Shown here: one piece after another, positions 40,691 to 50,233 of the stretch
Layout of the letters: the number at the start of each line of letters is the position of its first letter
Numbering within the stretch: position 1 is the first letter of the stretch
Source of the DNA: Pseudomonas sp. HS6
GTDB taxonomy: Bacteria > Pseudomonadota > Gammaproteobacteria > Pseudomonadales > Pseudomonadaceae
Direction: 5' to 3'
Length of the DNA: 64,000 nt
Assembly: GCF_023375815.1 (NCBI RefSeq)
Contig: NZ_CP067412.1
Location: forward strand, 3,658,001-3,722,000
Translations under genes and position numbers: made by a program
Notes under the pieces: model-generated
What the model saw: only the letters and a program-made list of their open reading frames with translations
Database searches by the model: none
What the model was told of the DNA's origin: nothing

Positions 40691-41596
40691 TCACATTTTG
40701 TCAGCCATGAACCCCAGCAGGTTTTCGTAGAGGCGATCGACTTCGGCGACCTGGTGCCGCGCCCGCAGGCAGCCGTGAACCAGCCCTTCACCGTAATACA
40801 GCGTGGCCTCGCCCCCGGCGGCGGACAGTCGTTCGGCGTAGCGCACACCGTCGTCGCGCAACGGATCGAACTGCGCCACGGCGATCCAGGCCGGGGGCAA
40901 TCCGCTGAAATCATCAGCGAGCAACGGCATGGCCCAGGCATTCGGTTGTGGTGTACCGCGCAGGTACAACGCGTGATAACAGTCCACATCGCTGCTGCTC
41001 AGTAACGGCGCATCGGCGCATTCGCTGCGTGACGGCAGATGTTCGTCACCGCCCAGTCCGGGATAGATCAGCACTTGGGCCTTGGGTAATGGCTCGCCGG
41101 CATCACGCAAGGCCAGGCACAACGCGGCGGCGAGATTGCCGCCAGCGCTGTCGCCGGCCACCAGCATCCGCTCGGAGTCGAAGCCGAACGACCCGCTGCG
41201 CAGAGCACGCCAGACACTCAGGCAATCGTCGAAACCCGCCGGGAACGGATGCTCCGGCGCCAGCCGATAATCCACCGCTACCACCATCGCCCCGAGCGCC
41301 ATGGCCAGTTCGCAGCAGATGAAGTCGTGGGAATCCAATCCACCCACCACCCAGCCACCGCCGTGCAGGTACACCACACAGGGCGGTAACGCCACGGGTG
41401 GGCGATAGTCGCGGACCGGCACCGCGCCCAATCGAAAGTCCTCTACCTCAAGCCCTGCCGGGCGCGGCGGAGTGAACGCCCGGCACATGTCGTCATAGCT
41501 CCGGCGCAATCCGGCGAAGCTGCTGTCATCGCTGGCGAAGCTTTCGGTTCTGGCGACAAACGCTGCCATCGCCGGCGACAGTGGATAAGTACCCAT
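40691..41596 (-). CDS. Alpha/beta hydrolase of the hormone-sensitive lipase family
   Basis: This 301-residue esterase-like protein has the HGGGWVVGG oxyanion motif near residue 78 and nucleophile motif GDSAGGN near 148. The Asp is in AQFDPLRDDG and the His in LVHGCLR. The substrate is unknown. The ATG at 41596 shares its bases with the TGA of the upstream binding-protein gene, so the two are translated together, an odd pairing of an esterase with a choline/betaine-type binding protein. Confidence 0.85.
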   Translation of the reverse strand: MGTYPLSPAMAAFVARTESFASDDSSFAGLRRSYDDMCRAFTPPRPAGLEVEDFRLGAVPVRDYRPPVALPPCVVYLHGGGWVVGGLDSHDFICCELAMALGAMVVAVDYRLAPEHPFPAGFDDCLSVWRALRSGSFGFDSERMLVAGDSAGGNLAAALCLALRDAGEPLPKAQVLIYPGLGGDEHLPSRSECADAPLLSSSDVDCYHALYLRGTPQPNAWAMPLLADDFSGLPPAWIAVAQFDPLRDDGVRYAERLSAAGGEATLYYGEGLVHGCLRARHQVAEVDRLYENLLGFMADKM

Positions 41597-42543
41597 CAAT
41601 TTTTCAGACTGGCCTGAACCGTGGCCACGCCATCCTTGCCATCGAAACTGCTGACACCTGCCAGCCAGCGCTGCAAATCTTCCGGATGCTCACGCAGCCA
41701 GTTCTTCGCCACTTCCTGAGGTGTCTTGCGCTCCATGATCGGCACCATCAGCTGACTTTCCTGAGCGGCGGTGAAGGTCAGGTTTTCCAGCAGCCGATGG
41801 ACGTTGGGGCAGCGCTCGGCGTAGTCCGGCGCGGTGACGGTGGAAACGGTGGCGGCGCCTTCGTTCGGACCGTAGACGTCGTCGCTGCCAGTCAGGTAGG
41901 TGATTTTCATGTTGATGTTCATCGGGTGCGGGGTCCAGCCGACGAACACCACGAATTCCTTGCGGTTCACCGCCCGCTGCACGGCGGCGAGCATGCCGGC
42001 CTCACCGGATTCGATGATCTTGAAATCCTTCAAGCCGAAATGATTGGTTTCGATCATGGTCTTGATCGTGGTGTTGGCGCCGCTGCCGGGCTCGATGCCG
42101 TAAATCTTGCCGCCGAGCTGATCCTTGAATTTTGCAATGTCGCCGAAGGTTTTCAGCCCTGCCGCCGCGACGTAGTCCGGCACCGCGAGGGTCGCCTGAG
42201 CGTCGGCCAGGCTTGGCTTGTCCATCACTTTGACTTGATTGGCGGCGAGGAACGGCGCGATGTTCTTGTCCATCGCCGGTTTCCAGTAGCCGAGGAAGAT
42301 ATCGAGGCGCTTGTCGCGGATGCCGGCAAAGATGATTTGCTGCACGGCGCTGGTCTGTTTGCTTTCGTAGCCGAGGCCGTTGAGCAGCACGTCGGCCATG
42401 CCGCTGGTGGCGATCACGTCGGTCCAGTTGACCACGCCCATGCGCACGGCCTTGCAGGAAGCATCGTCGGAAGCCATGGCGCCGGCGCTGAGCAGCGCGC
42501 TGCCGGTGAGGATTAACGCACAACGAGTGAACAGTTTTTTCAT
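41596..42543 (-). CDS. Choline/glycine-betaine-type ABC substrate-binding protein (orphan)
   Basis: The 315-residue OpuAC/ProX-family periplasmic protein has a signal peptide (MKKLFTRCALILTGSALLSAGAMA). The mature part contains VRMGVVNWTDVIATSG, LDIFLGYWKP and GWTPHPMNINMKI, typical of choline-binding ChoX/CbcX proteins, whose aromatic residues cage quaternary amines. No permease or ATPase is adjacent, so it probably shares a core transporter encoded elsewhere, as known for CbcVW with several binding proteins in Pseudomonas. The ATG at 42543 gives the signal peptide. Confidence 0.85.
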   Translation of the reverse strand: MKKLFTRCALILTGSALLSAGAMASDDASCKAVRMGVVNWTDVIATSGMADVLLNGLGYESKQTSAVQQIIFAGIRDKRLDIFLGYWKPAMDKNIAPFLAANQVKVMDKPSLADAQATLAVPDYVAAAGLKTFGDIAKFKDQLGGKIYGIEPGSGANTTIKTMIETNHFGLKDFKIIESGEAGMLAAVQRAVNRKEFVVFVGWTPHPMNINMKITYLTGSDDVYGPNEGAATVSTVTAPDYAERCPNVHRLLENLTFTAAQESQLMVPIMERKTPQEVAKNWLREHPEDLQRWLAGVSSFDGKDGVATVQASLKN

Positions 42544-42706
42544 GTGGGATCGTCTCGTGCGGCAGCGGGTTATTGTTCGGATCGGTGTCTTCTTGCACCG
42601 TGGCCGAAACATTACGCAGCAGGCGAGACGGAAAAGCGACCTGTGGCGACCGGGATTTGCACAGGGGCGACCCAGGCTGCGCACAAAACCTGTGGTCCCC
42701 CAAAAA

Positions 42707-42798
42707 CTGTGGGAGCGAGCTTGCTCGCGATGACGGTGGTTCAGTCACTATTGATGTCGACTGACACGACGCCATCGCGAGCAAGCTCGCTCCCACAG
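42707..42798. repeat. REPIN: inverted pair of REP arms (CGAGC type)
   Basis: Arms with core GCGAGCTTGCTCGC at 42707-42731 and 42774-42798 lie between hutG and the choline-type binding-protein gene. This is a third arm type, distinct from the CTGGC and CGGGC types in the window. Confidence 0.9.
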
Positions 42799-42814
42799 GG
42801 ATCCAGGTGTTCCT

Positions 42815-43618
42815 TCAGGACTTGTAGTGGTTTTTGCCCCAGGCAAGCAGCCCCTGCAGCAACTCCTTGAGCACCACCCGCGTCGGCTCCGCCAGATCGG
42901 CGCGGTAGCGGAACGGTTCGAACTCTTCCATGTAGGTGCACTGGCCCAGCTCCAGTTGCACGGCGTGGATGTTCTCGGCCGGGTTGCCGTAGTGACGGGT
43001 GATGTGGCCGCCCTTGAAGCGTCCGTTCAGCACATGGCTGTAATCGCCGTGGCGTGCGCAGATCGCTTCCAGCTGCGTGGCCAACTGCGGATCGCAACTG
43101 GCGCCGTTGAAGGTGCCGAGGTTGAAGTCCGGCAGTTTGCCGTCGAACAGGTGCGGAATCACTGAGCGAATCGAGTGCGCATCGAACAGCAACGCGTAAC
43201 CAAACTCGGCCTTCAGCCGCGCCAGTTCTTCCTGCAAGGTGCGGTGGTACGGCGTCCAGATCTGTTCCAGGTACGTCGCACGTTCTTCTTTCGACGGTTC
43301 CTTGCCGTCCTTGAACAACGGGATGCCATCGAACAGCGTCGCCGGGTACAGCCCGGTGGTGGCGCCGGCGTACAACGGTTTGTCGTCGGACGGCCGGTTC
43401 AGGTCGATGACGAACCGCGAGTACTCGGCCGCCAGCGTGCTGGCACCCAGCTCGGCGGCGAAATCGTAGAGCTGCGGAATATGCCAGTCGGTGTCCGGCA
43501 GGCTTTTCGCGTCCGGGATCAATCCGGCCTCGACCACCGGAGTCAGGCGCACACCCGCGTGGGGCATGCTGATCAGCAACGGCACGCGACCTTGTTTGAA
43601 GTTCAGAACCTTATCCAC
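42815..43618 (-). CDS. hutG: N-formylglutamate deformylase
   Basis: This 267-residue enzyme is the last step of the five-step histidine pathway, releasing glutamate and formate. It belongs to the formylglutamate amidohydrolase family: PLLISMPHAGVRL, FVIDLNRP, LLFDAHSIRS and GGHITRHYGNP hold the likely metal and catalytic His/Asp residues. A GTG start at 43618 with AGGAG seven bases upstream fits. It lies 10 bp after hutI. Confidence 0.94.
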   Translation of the reverse strand: MDKVLNFKQGRVPLLISMPHAGVRLTPVVEAGLIPDAKSLPDTDWHIPQLYDFAAELGASTLAAEYSRFVIDLNRPSDDKPLYAGATTGLYPATLFDGIPLFKDGKEPSKEERATYLEQIWTPYHRTLQEELARLKAEFGYALLFDAHSIRSVIPHLFDGKLPDFNLGTFNGASCDPQLATQLEAICARHGDYSHVLNGRFKGGHITRHYGNPAENIHAVQLELGQCTYMEEFEPFRYRADLAEPTRVVLKELLQGLLAWGKNHYKS

Positions 43619-43628
43619 AACCGCTCTC

Positions 43629-44834
43629 CTACAGACTTGATTCAACGCCGTGACGCACGACGCGTTTGTCCAGTTCACCGCCCAGCCAGTACGCCAGGTC
43701 CGCCGGCCGGTCGATGTGCCAGGCGACGAAATCCGCGACCTTGCCGACTTCCAGCGAACCGTGGGTATCGGCCATGCCCAAGGCTTGCGCCGCATGAATG
43801 GTTGCGCCGGCCAAGGCTTCTTCCGGGGTCATGCGGAAGCAGGTGCAGGCCATGTTCAGCATCAGGCGCAACGACAGCGCCGGCGAGGTGCCGGGGTTGA
43901 GGTCACTGGCGATGGCGATTTTCACTTTGTGTTTGCGCAGGGCTTCCATCGGCGGCAACTGGGTTTCACGCAGGAAGTAGAACGCGCCCGGCAACAACAC
44001 CGCGACGGTGTCGGATTCGGCCATGGCGATGGCGTCGTCTTCATCCATGAACTCCAGATGGTCGGCGGACAACGCGTGATACCGCGCGGCCAGACTGGAG
44101 CCGTGCAGCGACGACAGTTGTTCGGCGTGCAGCTTCACCGGCAGACCGAGTTTTTGCGCGACGATGAATACCCGCTCGACCTGCTCCGGCGAAAACGCCA
44201 GGTATTCGCAGAACGCATCCACCGCATCCACCAGGCCTTCGGCGGCCAGCGCTGGCAGCATCTCGGCGCAGATGTGATCGATGTAGTCGTCAGCGCGATC
44301 CTTGTATTCCGGCGGCAATGCGTGGGCGGCCAGGCAGGTGCTGCGCACGCTGATCGGCAGCTCGTCGGCGAGGCGACGGATGACCCGCAGGATCTTGCGC
44401 TCGCTGGCCAGATCGAGGCCGTAGCCGGACTTCATTTCGACCGTGGTCACGCCGTCGCGCATCAGGCTTTTCAGGCGTTTGGCGGCGCTGGCGAACAGTT
44501 CGTCTTCCGACGCTTCGCGCGTGGCGCGCACGGTGCTGGCGATGCCGCCGCCGGCCGCAGCGATTTCGGCATAGCTGACGCCTTGCAGGCGTTTCTCGAA
44601 CTCACCACTGCGATTGCCGCCGAACACGGTGTGGGTGTGGCAGTCGATCAGGCCGGGGGTGACCCACGCGCCTTGCAGATCGTTGACCGCAGGATATTCG
44701 CCGGACGGCAATTGAGTGCGCGGGCCGATCCACTCGATGTGTGCACCGGACGTCACGATGGCCGCATCCTCGATGATCGAGTAGACGCCTTGCGCCATGG
44801 TTGCGACGTGGCAGTGTTGCCAGAGGGTTTTCAC
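43629..44834 (-). CDS. hutI: Imidazolonepropionase
   Basis: This 401-residue amidohydrolase opens the imidazolone ring to N-formimino-glutamate (histidine pathway step 3). The metal-binding [17 protein letters not shown], the later His in KLHAEQLSS and [10 protein letters not shown] are present. It begins [14 protein letters not shown]. It is followed by hutG. Upstream it is separated from hutH by an inverted-repeat element of about 270 bp, so it may not be fully co-transcribed. Confidence 0.96.
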   Translation of the reverse strand: MKTLWQHCHVATMAQGVYSIIEDAAIVTSGAHIEWIGPRTQLPSGEYPAVNDLQGAWVTPGLIDCHTHTVFGGNRSGEFEKRLQGVSYAEIAAAGGGIASTVRATREASEDELFASAAKRLKSLMRDGVTTVEMKSGYGLDLASERKILRVIRRLADELPISVRSTCLAAHALPPEYKDRADDYIDHICAEMLPALAAEGLVDAVDAFCEYLAFSPEQVERVFIVAQKLGLPVKLHAEQLSSLHGSSLAARYHALSADHLEFMDEDDAIAMAESDTVAVLLPGAFYFLRETQLPPMEALRKHKVKIAIASDLNPGTSPALSLRLMLNMACTCFRMTPEEALAGATIHAAQALGMADTHGSLEVGKVADFVAWHIDRPADLAYWLGGELDKRVVRHGVESSL

Positions 44835-44880
44835 TGTTGGCCTCCGTTGGATTCTGTTTGGTGGGCAGCCTTCAAAAGCC

Positions 44881-45149
44881 CCCTCACCCTAGCCCTCTCC
44901 CGGAGGGAGAGGGGACTGACCGGGTTGTTCTTTCGAGGTACATCGACCTGAAATATCGAGTCGAACTCAAGCCTTAAAAACCATGAAGATCTGCTCCCTT
45001 TCCCCTCTCCCTTAAAGAGAGGGACTGACCGGGTTGTTCTTGCGAGGTACATCGACCTGTGATTCTTGAGTCGAACTCAGGCTCTGAAAACCATGAATAT
45101 CTGCTCCCTTTCCCCCTCTCCCCCTTGGGGAGAGGGTTGGGGTGAGGGG
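44881..45149. repeat. Interspersed inverted-repeat element, copy 4 (internally duplicated)
   Basis: The terminal arms match the 5061 family (CCCTCACCCTAGCCCTCTCC left, complement right). The interior is a direct tandem duplication of about 110 bp: GGGACTGACCGGGTTGTTCT, AGGTACATCGACCTG, GAGTCGAACTCA and ATCTGCTCCCTTTCC each occur twice. It fills the 321-bp gap between hutH and hutI, inside what should be one operon. Confidence 0.85.
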
Positions 45150-45155
45150 TGGCTC

Positions 45156-46688
45156 TTACAGGCTAGGCAGCAGTTTCGCCGGAACCAGCCCAGTCAGAAC
45201 CCGCGAAGCCAGCAACTCACTCGCCGCATTGATGTCCGGCGCGAAGAAACGATCCTTCTCATAGAACGGTACTTCGCGACGCAGAATCGCCCGGGCCAGT
45301 TCCAGTTTGGTCGAGGTCTTCAGACCGTTACGCAGGTCCAGACCCTGCACTGCCGCCAGCCATTCCACCGCGAGAATCCCGCGCGTGTTCTCAGCCATTT
45401 CCCACAGACGCTTGCCGGCAGCCGGAGCCATCGACACGTGATCTTCCTGGTTGGCGGAAGTCGGCAGGCTGTCCACCGAATGCGGGTGAGCCAGTGCCTT
45501 GTTCTCGCTGGCCAGGGCCGCAGCCGTCACTTGGGCAATCATGAAGCCGGAGTTCACGCCGCCATTGGCCACCAGGAACGGCGGCAATTGCGACATGTGT
45601 TTGTCCATCATCAGCGAGATACGACGCTCGCTCAGGGAACCGATTTCAGCGATGGCCAGCGCCATGTTGTCAGCGGCCATGGCCACGGGTTCAGCGTGGA
45701 AGTTGCCGCCGGAAATCACGTCGCCTTCAGCCGCAAACACCAGCGGGTTATCCGACACAGCGTTGGCTTCGATGACCAGCACTTCAGCGGCCTGACGGAA
45801 TTGAGTCAGGCAGGCGCCCATGACCTGTGGCTGGCAGCGCAGCGAGTACGGGTCCTGGACCTTTTCGCAGTTCTGGTGCGAGTCGGAGACTTCGCTGCGT
45901 TCACCCAGCAGATCACGGTAAGCGGCAGCGGTATCGATCTGGCCTTTCTGGCCACGGGCTGCGTGGATACGCGCATCGAACGGCGAACGCGAACCGAGTA
46001 CTGCCTCAACCGTCAGACCACCCAGCGCCAGCGCGCCGGCAAACAGGTCTTCGCCTTCGAACAGACCGCGCAAAGCGAATGCGGTAGAAACCTGCGTGCC
46101 GTTGAGCAGCGCCAGACCTTCTTTGGCAGCCAAAGTCAGCGGCGTCAGACCAGCGACTTTCAGCGCCTCGGTCGCTTCCATCCACTCGCCCTTGTAGCGC
46201 GCCTTGCCCTCGCCCAGCAGCACCAGCGACATGTGCGCGAGCGGCGCCAGGTCGCCAGACGCACCGACCGAACCTTTCAACGGAATGTGCGGGTAAACCT
46301 CGGCGTTGATCAGCGCGATCAGCGCGTCGATCACCACGCGACGGATGCCCGAGAAACCACGGCTCAGGCTGTTGACCTTGAGCACCATGATCAAACGAAC
46401 CAGCTCATCGCTGATCGGCTGGCCAACGCCGGCAGCGTGGGACAACACCAGCGAGCGCTGAAGGTTTTCCAGGTCTTCGCTGGCGATGCGGGTCGAGGCC
46501 AGCAGGCCGAAACCAGTGTTGATGCCGTAGGCGGTGCGGTTCTCGGCGAGGATCTGCTCGACACAGGCGACGCTGGCTTCGATCTGCGCCGAGGCGCTGT
46601 TGTCGAGGGTCAGCTTGACCGGGTTCTGGTAGACGTCACGCAGTTGGGCCAGGCTCAGTTGGCCAGGGATCAGGTTCAGCGCAGTCAT
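45156..46688 (-). CDS. hutH: Histidine ammonia-lyase
   Basis: This 510-residue enzyme deaminates histidine to urocanate (pathway step 1). The MIO cofactor triad Ala143-Ser144-Gly145 sits in [12 protein letters not shown]. The catalytic Tyr in AYGINTGFG, His in SHAAGVGQP, Asn in LLNGTQVST, Tyr/Arg in [10 protein letters not shown], Phe in GNFHAEPVA and Glu in ANQEDHVSM are all kept. AAAAGGAG precedes the ATG. This is the functional copy of the two lyases here. Confidence 0.97.
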   Translation of the reverse strand: MTALNLIPGQLSLAQLRDVYQNPVKLTLDNSASAQIEASVACVEQILAENRTAYGINTGFGLLASTRIASEDLENLQRSLVLSHAAGVGQPISDELVRLIMVLKVNSLSRGFSGIRRVVIDALIALINAEVYPHIPLKGSVGASGDLAPLAHMSLVLLGEGKARYKGEWMEATEALKVAGLTPLTLAAKEGLALLNGTQVSTAFALRGLFEGEDLFAGALALGGLTVEAVLGSRSPFDARIHAARGQKGQIDTAAAYRDLLGERSEVSDSHQNCEKVQDPYSLRCQPQVMGACLTQFRQAAEVLVIEANAVSDNPLVFAAEGDVISGGNFHAEPVAMAADNMALAIAEIGSLSERRISLMMDKHMSQLPPFLVANGGVNSGFMIAQVTAAALASENKALAHPHSVDSLPTSANQEDHVSMAPAAGKRLWEMAENTRGILAVEWLAAVQGLDLRNGLKTSTKLELARAILRREVPFYEKDRFFAPDINAASELLASRVLTGLVPAKLLPSL

Positions 46689-46802
46689 CTTGTGCTCCTT
46701 TTGAGAGTTTCTTGTTAACTAACCAGACGCTCCGGAGATGTCCGTTGTCCGTCGCTTCTCACCTTTTGGGAGCCGCGCCTTGGCACGCTGGCATGGGTAT
46801 TG

Positions 46803-48326
46803 TCAGTGCAAATTCGGCAGTACGTGGTGCAGCAAATCCGAGTCCTTCAACACGCTCGCGGCAGCGGCGATATCCGGCGCCAGCCAGCGGTCCTGATCGT
46901 AGGCCGGGACCTTCTCGCGCAGCAGTCGCCACGCCACATCGGTGCCAGCGCCGAAGCGTTGTTCCTTGAGAAACTCAAACGCCTGAGCCGCCAGCAGGTA
47001 CTCGATGGCGAGGATCTGCGTGCAGTTTTCGAGCGCGCGATGCAGCTTCAGCGCGGCGTTGGTGCCCATGCTCAGGTGGTCTTCCTGCAGGCCCGAGGTG
47101 ACGTAATTGTCGAGCACCGCCGGTTGCGCCAACTGGCGGTTTTCCGCGCACAGCGACGCGGCGACGTACTGCACGATCATCATCCCGGAATTCACCCCTG
47201 GATTGGCCACAAGGAACGCCGGCAGACCGCTGACGTGCGGGTTGATCAGTCGATCCAGGCGCCGCTCGGCAATCGAACCGATTTCGGCCATCGCGATCGC
47301 CAGCAAGTCCGCTGCCAGCGCTACCGATTGCCCGTGCGGGTTGGCCTGGGACATCACCCGGAAGTCGTCCGGTGTGCCCAGCAGCAACGGGTTGTCGGTG
47401 CAGCCGTTGAGTTCGGTTTCGATCTGCTTGATCGCGTGTTGCAGTTGATCGCGCGCGGCGCCGTGCACTTGCGGGATCGAGCGGATGCTCAGCGCATCCT
47501 GGGTGCGAATGCCTTTGCTCGTCGCGATCACTTCGCTACCATCGAGCAGCGCCCGTAGATTGACGCCAACCTGCTGCATGCCCGGGTGCGGCTTGAGCGC
47601 GATGATCTCGGCGTCGAACGCAGCGATCTGACCGCGCTGCGCTTCAAAACTCATGGCACCGACCACGTCAGCCCATTGCACCAGACGCGTGGCATCGGCG
47701 ATGGCCAGGCAACTGAGACCGGTCATGCACGGCGTGCCGTTGACCAGGCACAAACCGTCCTTCGCCCCGAGTTGCACCGGTTGCAGGCCTTCTTCGGCCA
47801 GCGCCTGTTGCGCAGAGACAACCTGCCCGCGATAGCTGACATTGCCGACGCCCAACAACGCGATGCCGATGTGCGCCATGTGGGTCAAGTAACCCACCGA
47901 ACCCTGCGACGGCACTTGCGGGGTGATGCCTCGATTGAGCAACGCCAGCAGCGCTTCGACCACCTGACGATGAATCCCGGATTTGCCGTGGCTGTAATTG
48001 CGGATCGCAGCGCACATGATGGCGCGGGTCTGCTCGTCGGCCAGTACCGGGCCGACGCCGCAGGCATGGCTTAGCAAGGTGTTGCGCGACAACTGGCTGA
48101 GCTGTTCGCCCTGCAGCGAGACGTTGGACAAACCGCCCAGCCCGGTGTTTACGCCATAGGCGCGCTCGCCGCTTGCGACGATGCGCTGGACGATGCCCTG
48201 AGCATTTTCGATGCGCGCCCAGGTCTGGGCCGACAGCTCGAGCTGCGCGCCGTGACGGGCTACCGCGACCACATCCTGCCAACGCATCGGGGCGTCGGCG
48301 ATAACGATTTTTTCAGCCTGGGACAT
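46803..48326 (-). CDS. HutH-like aromatic amino acid lyase homologue lacking the MIO triad
   Basis: The 507-residue protein is homologous to HutH throughout, but the triad that forms the MIO cofactor is absent: GSVG is followed directly by YLTHMAHIGIALLG where HutH has [15 protein letters not shown]. The catalytic Tyr of DPYSLR is Leu (DALSIR) and the Phe of GNFHAEP is Pro. AYGVNTGLG, SHACGVGP, LVNGT and QEDHLSM remain. It cannot use the known mechanism. The frame is fully open, so it may have another role. The ATG at 48326 follows GAGG. Published SBW25 genetics, as I recall, found one of two hutH copies nonfunctional. Confidence 0.88.
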   Translation of the reverse strand: MSQAEKIVIADAPMRWQDVVAVARHGAQLELSAQTWARIENAQGIVQRIVASGERAYGVNTGLGGLSNVSLQGEQLSQLSRNTLLSHACGVGPVLADEQTRAIMCAAIRNYSHGKSGIHRQVVEALLALLNRGITPQVPSQGSVGYLTHMAHIGIALLGVGNVSYRGQVVSAQQALAEEGLQPVQLGAKDGLCLVNGTPCMTGLSCLAIADATRLVQWADVVGAMSFEAQRGQIAAFDAEIIALKPHPGMQQVGVNLRALLDGSEVIATSKGIRTQDALSIRSIPQVHGAARDQLQHAIKQIETELNGCTDNPLLLGTPDDFRVMSQANPHGQSVALAADLLAIAMAEIGSIAERRLDRLINPHVSGLPAFLVANPGVNSGMMIVQYVAASLCAENRQLAQPAVLDNYVTSGLQEDHLSMGTNAALKLHRALENCTQILAIEYLLAAQAFEFLKEQRFGAGTDVAWRLLREKVPAYDQDRWLAPDIAAAASVLKDSDLLHHVLPNLH

Positions 48327-48368
48327 CACTTACCTCAACCGTAATTTTGATGCAGCTTCACCGGCCTT

Positions 48369-48441
48369 ATCGCTGGCAAGCCAGCTCCCACAGGATCTCC
48401 GGTGCTCACACAATCCCTGTGGGAGCGGGCTTGCCCGCGAT
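48369..48441. repeat. Heterotypic REPIN (CTGGC arm paired with CGGGC arm)
   Basis: The left arm (48369-48393) has core GCTGGCAAGCCAGC and the right arm (48417-48441) has GCGGGCTTGCCCGC. Every other pair in the window has matching arms. It lies between hutV and the HutH-like gene. Confidence 0.88.
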
Positions 48442-48471
48442 GAGGCCAGTCTGTGTACTGCAAAACTCAGA

Positions 48472-49302
48472 TCAGACCACCGCCGCCCGCCGCTGCACGA
48501 AGCGATCGACATACTCGTCCGCCGGCGAGTGCAGGATCTCTTTCGGCGTACCGACCTGGATCAGGCGGCCGTCCTTGAGTATCGCGATGCGGTTGCCGAT
48601 GCGCACGGCCTCGTCGAGGTCGTGGGTGATGAAGACGATGGTCTTGTGCAGGGTCTTTTGCAGCTCCAGCAACTGATCCTGCATCTCGGCGCGGATCAGC
48701 GGATCGAGGGCACTGAACGCTTCGTCCATCAGGATGATGTCGGTGTCCGCCGCCAGGGCACGGGCCAGGCCGACACGCTGGCGCATGCCGCCGGAGAGCT
48801 GGTGCGGGTATTTGTTTTCGTAGCCCTTGAGGCCCACGGTGTTGATCCAGTGCAGCGCGCGTTCGGCGCACAGCTGCTTGCTCTCGCCGCGCACTTTCAG
48901 GCCGTAGGCGACGTTGTCGAGCACGGACTTGTGCGGCAGCAGGCCGAAGCTCTGGAACACCATGCTGATCTTGTGCCGGCGAAATTCGCGCAGGGCTTCC
49001 ATGTCGTATTGCAGGATGTCCACGCCGTCCACCAGGATCGCGCCGCTGGTCGGGTCAATCAGGCGGTTGAAGTGGCGCACCAGCGTGGATTTGCCGGAAC
49101 CGGACAGGCCCATGATCACGAAGATCTCGCCAGTACCGATGCTCAGGGAAAGGTCGTTGACCCCGACCACGCAACCGGTTTCGTTCAGCACCTGATCCTT
49201 GGTCTTGCCTTGGCCGACCATCGCCAGGGCGTCCTTGGCGCGGTTGCCGAAAATCTTGAAGACGTTTTTGACTTCGATCTTGCTCACGGTTGCGTTGCTC
49301 AT
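48472..49302 (-). CDS. hutV: Quaternary-amine-type ABC transporter ATPase of the hut locus
   Basis: This 276-residue ProV/OpuAA-type ATPase has Walker A GLSGSGKST, signature LSGGMRQRVGLARAL and Walker B IILMDEAFSALDPL. It is shorter than ProV and lacks CBS domains. In hut loci the hutX-W-V set imports histidine or related compounds, although its sequence family is the glycine-betaine one. It overlaps hutW by four bases. Confidence 0.88.
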   Translation of the reverse strand: MSNATVSKIEVKNVFKIFGNRAKDALAMVGQGKTKDQVLNETGCVVGVNDLSLSIGTGEIFVIMGLSGSGKSTLVRHFNRLIDPTSGAILVDGVDILQYDMEALREFRRHKISMVFQSFGLLPHKSVLDNVAYGLKVRGESKQLCAERALHWINTVGLKGYENKYPHQLSGGMRQRVGLARALAADTDIILMDEAFSALDPLIRAEMQDQLLELQKTLHKTIVFITHDLDEAVRIGNRIAILKDGRLIQVGTPKEILHSPADEYVDRFVQRRAAVV

Positions 49303-50150
49303 TTGCTCACCTCATGCCGTGGCCGACCATACGCCTGGGTAATGCGGTCGATGACCACTGCGAGAATCACGATCGCCAGACCGGCTTCAAGACCACGTCC
49401 GACGTTGAGGGTCTGGATGCCCACCAGCACGTCTTCACCCAGGCCACGGGCGCCGATCATCGAGGCGATCACCACCATCGACAGGGCCATCATGGTGGTC
49501 TGGTTGATCCCGGCCATGATGCTCGGCAGGGCCAGCGGCAGTTGCACGCCGAACAGTTGCTGCCAGCGGTTGGCGCCGAAGGCGTTGATCGCTTCCATCA
49601 CTTCACCGTCGACCTGGCGGATGCCCAGATCGGTCAGGCGGATCAGCGGCGGCGCGGCGTAAATCACGGTGGCGAAAATCGCCGGCACCTTGCCCAGGCC
49701 GAACAGCATCAGCACCGGGATCAGGTACACGAAGCTGGGCATGGTCTGCATGATGTCGAGCAGCGGCATCAGGATCGAGCGCAGGCGATTGCTGCGCGCC
49801 GAGAGAATCCCCAGCGGAATCCCGATCAGTACCGAAATGATCGTCGCGACCATCATCAGGGCGAGGGTCTGCATCAGCTTGTCCCAGAGACCGACCGCAC
49901 CCACCAGGAACAGCAAACCAACGATCACGGCAGTGGTCACGACTTTGCGCGTGGCGTGCCAGGCAACGCCCGCGACGATGGCCAGCATCAACCACCACGG
50001 CGCTGCGCGCAGCAGGCCTTCAAGGTTGACGATGGCCCATAGCAGGGTGTCGGAGATCTGGCGGAACACGTCGCCGTAGTTGGTGACCAGTGCATCGACC
50101 CAACCGTTGACCCAGTCGGCGATGGAAAACGTAAAGCGTTCGGGAAACAT
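49299..50150 (-). CDS. hutW: Quaternary-amine-type ABC transporter permease of the hut locus
   Basis: The 283-residue ProW-type permease has about six membrane helices. The EAA loop reads EAINAFGANRWQQLFGVQLPLALPSIMAGINQT. It begins MFPERFTFSIADWVNGWVDAL. It sits between hutX and hutV, forming one importer with them. Confidence 0.88.
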   Translation of the reverse strand: MFPERFTFSIADWVNGWVDALVTNYGDVFRQISDTLLWAIVNLEGLLRAAPWWLMLAIVAGVAWHATRKVVTTAVIVGLLFLVGAVGLWDKLMQTLALMMVATIISVLIGIPLGILSARSNRLRSILMPLLDIMQTMPSFVYLIPVLMLFGLGKVPAIFATVIYAAPPLIRLTDLGIRQVDGEVMEAINAFGANRWQQLFGVQLPLALPSIMAGINQTTMMALSMVVIASMIGARGLGEDVLVGIQTLNVGRGLEAGLAIVILAVVIDRITQAYGRPRHEVSK

Positions 50151-50233
50151 AAGCGGCTCTCAATCAGAAATCTCAATCAAGCGATTACGGCAAATCTCCC
50201 GGCCAGCCTCACGGTTAGCCGGGAGGTATCGAC

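Noticed and set aside
46770..46805. TGGCAC motif between hutH and the HutH-like gene as a sigma-54 promoter
   Set aside because: No GC lies ten bases after the GG on either strand.
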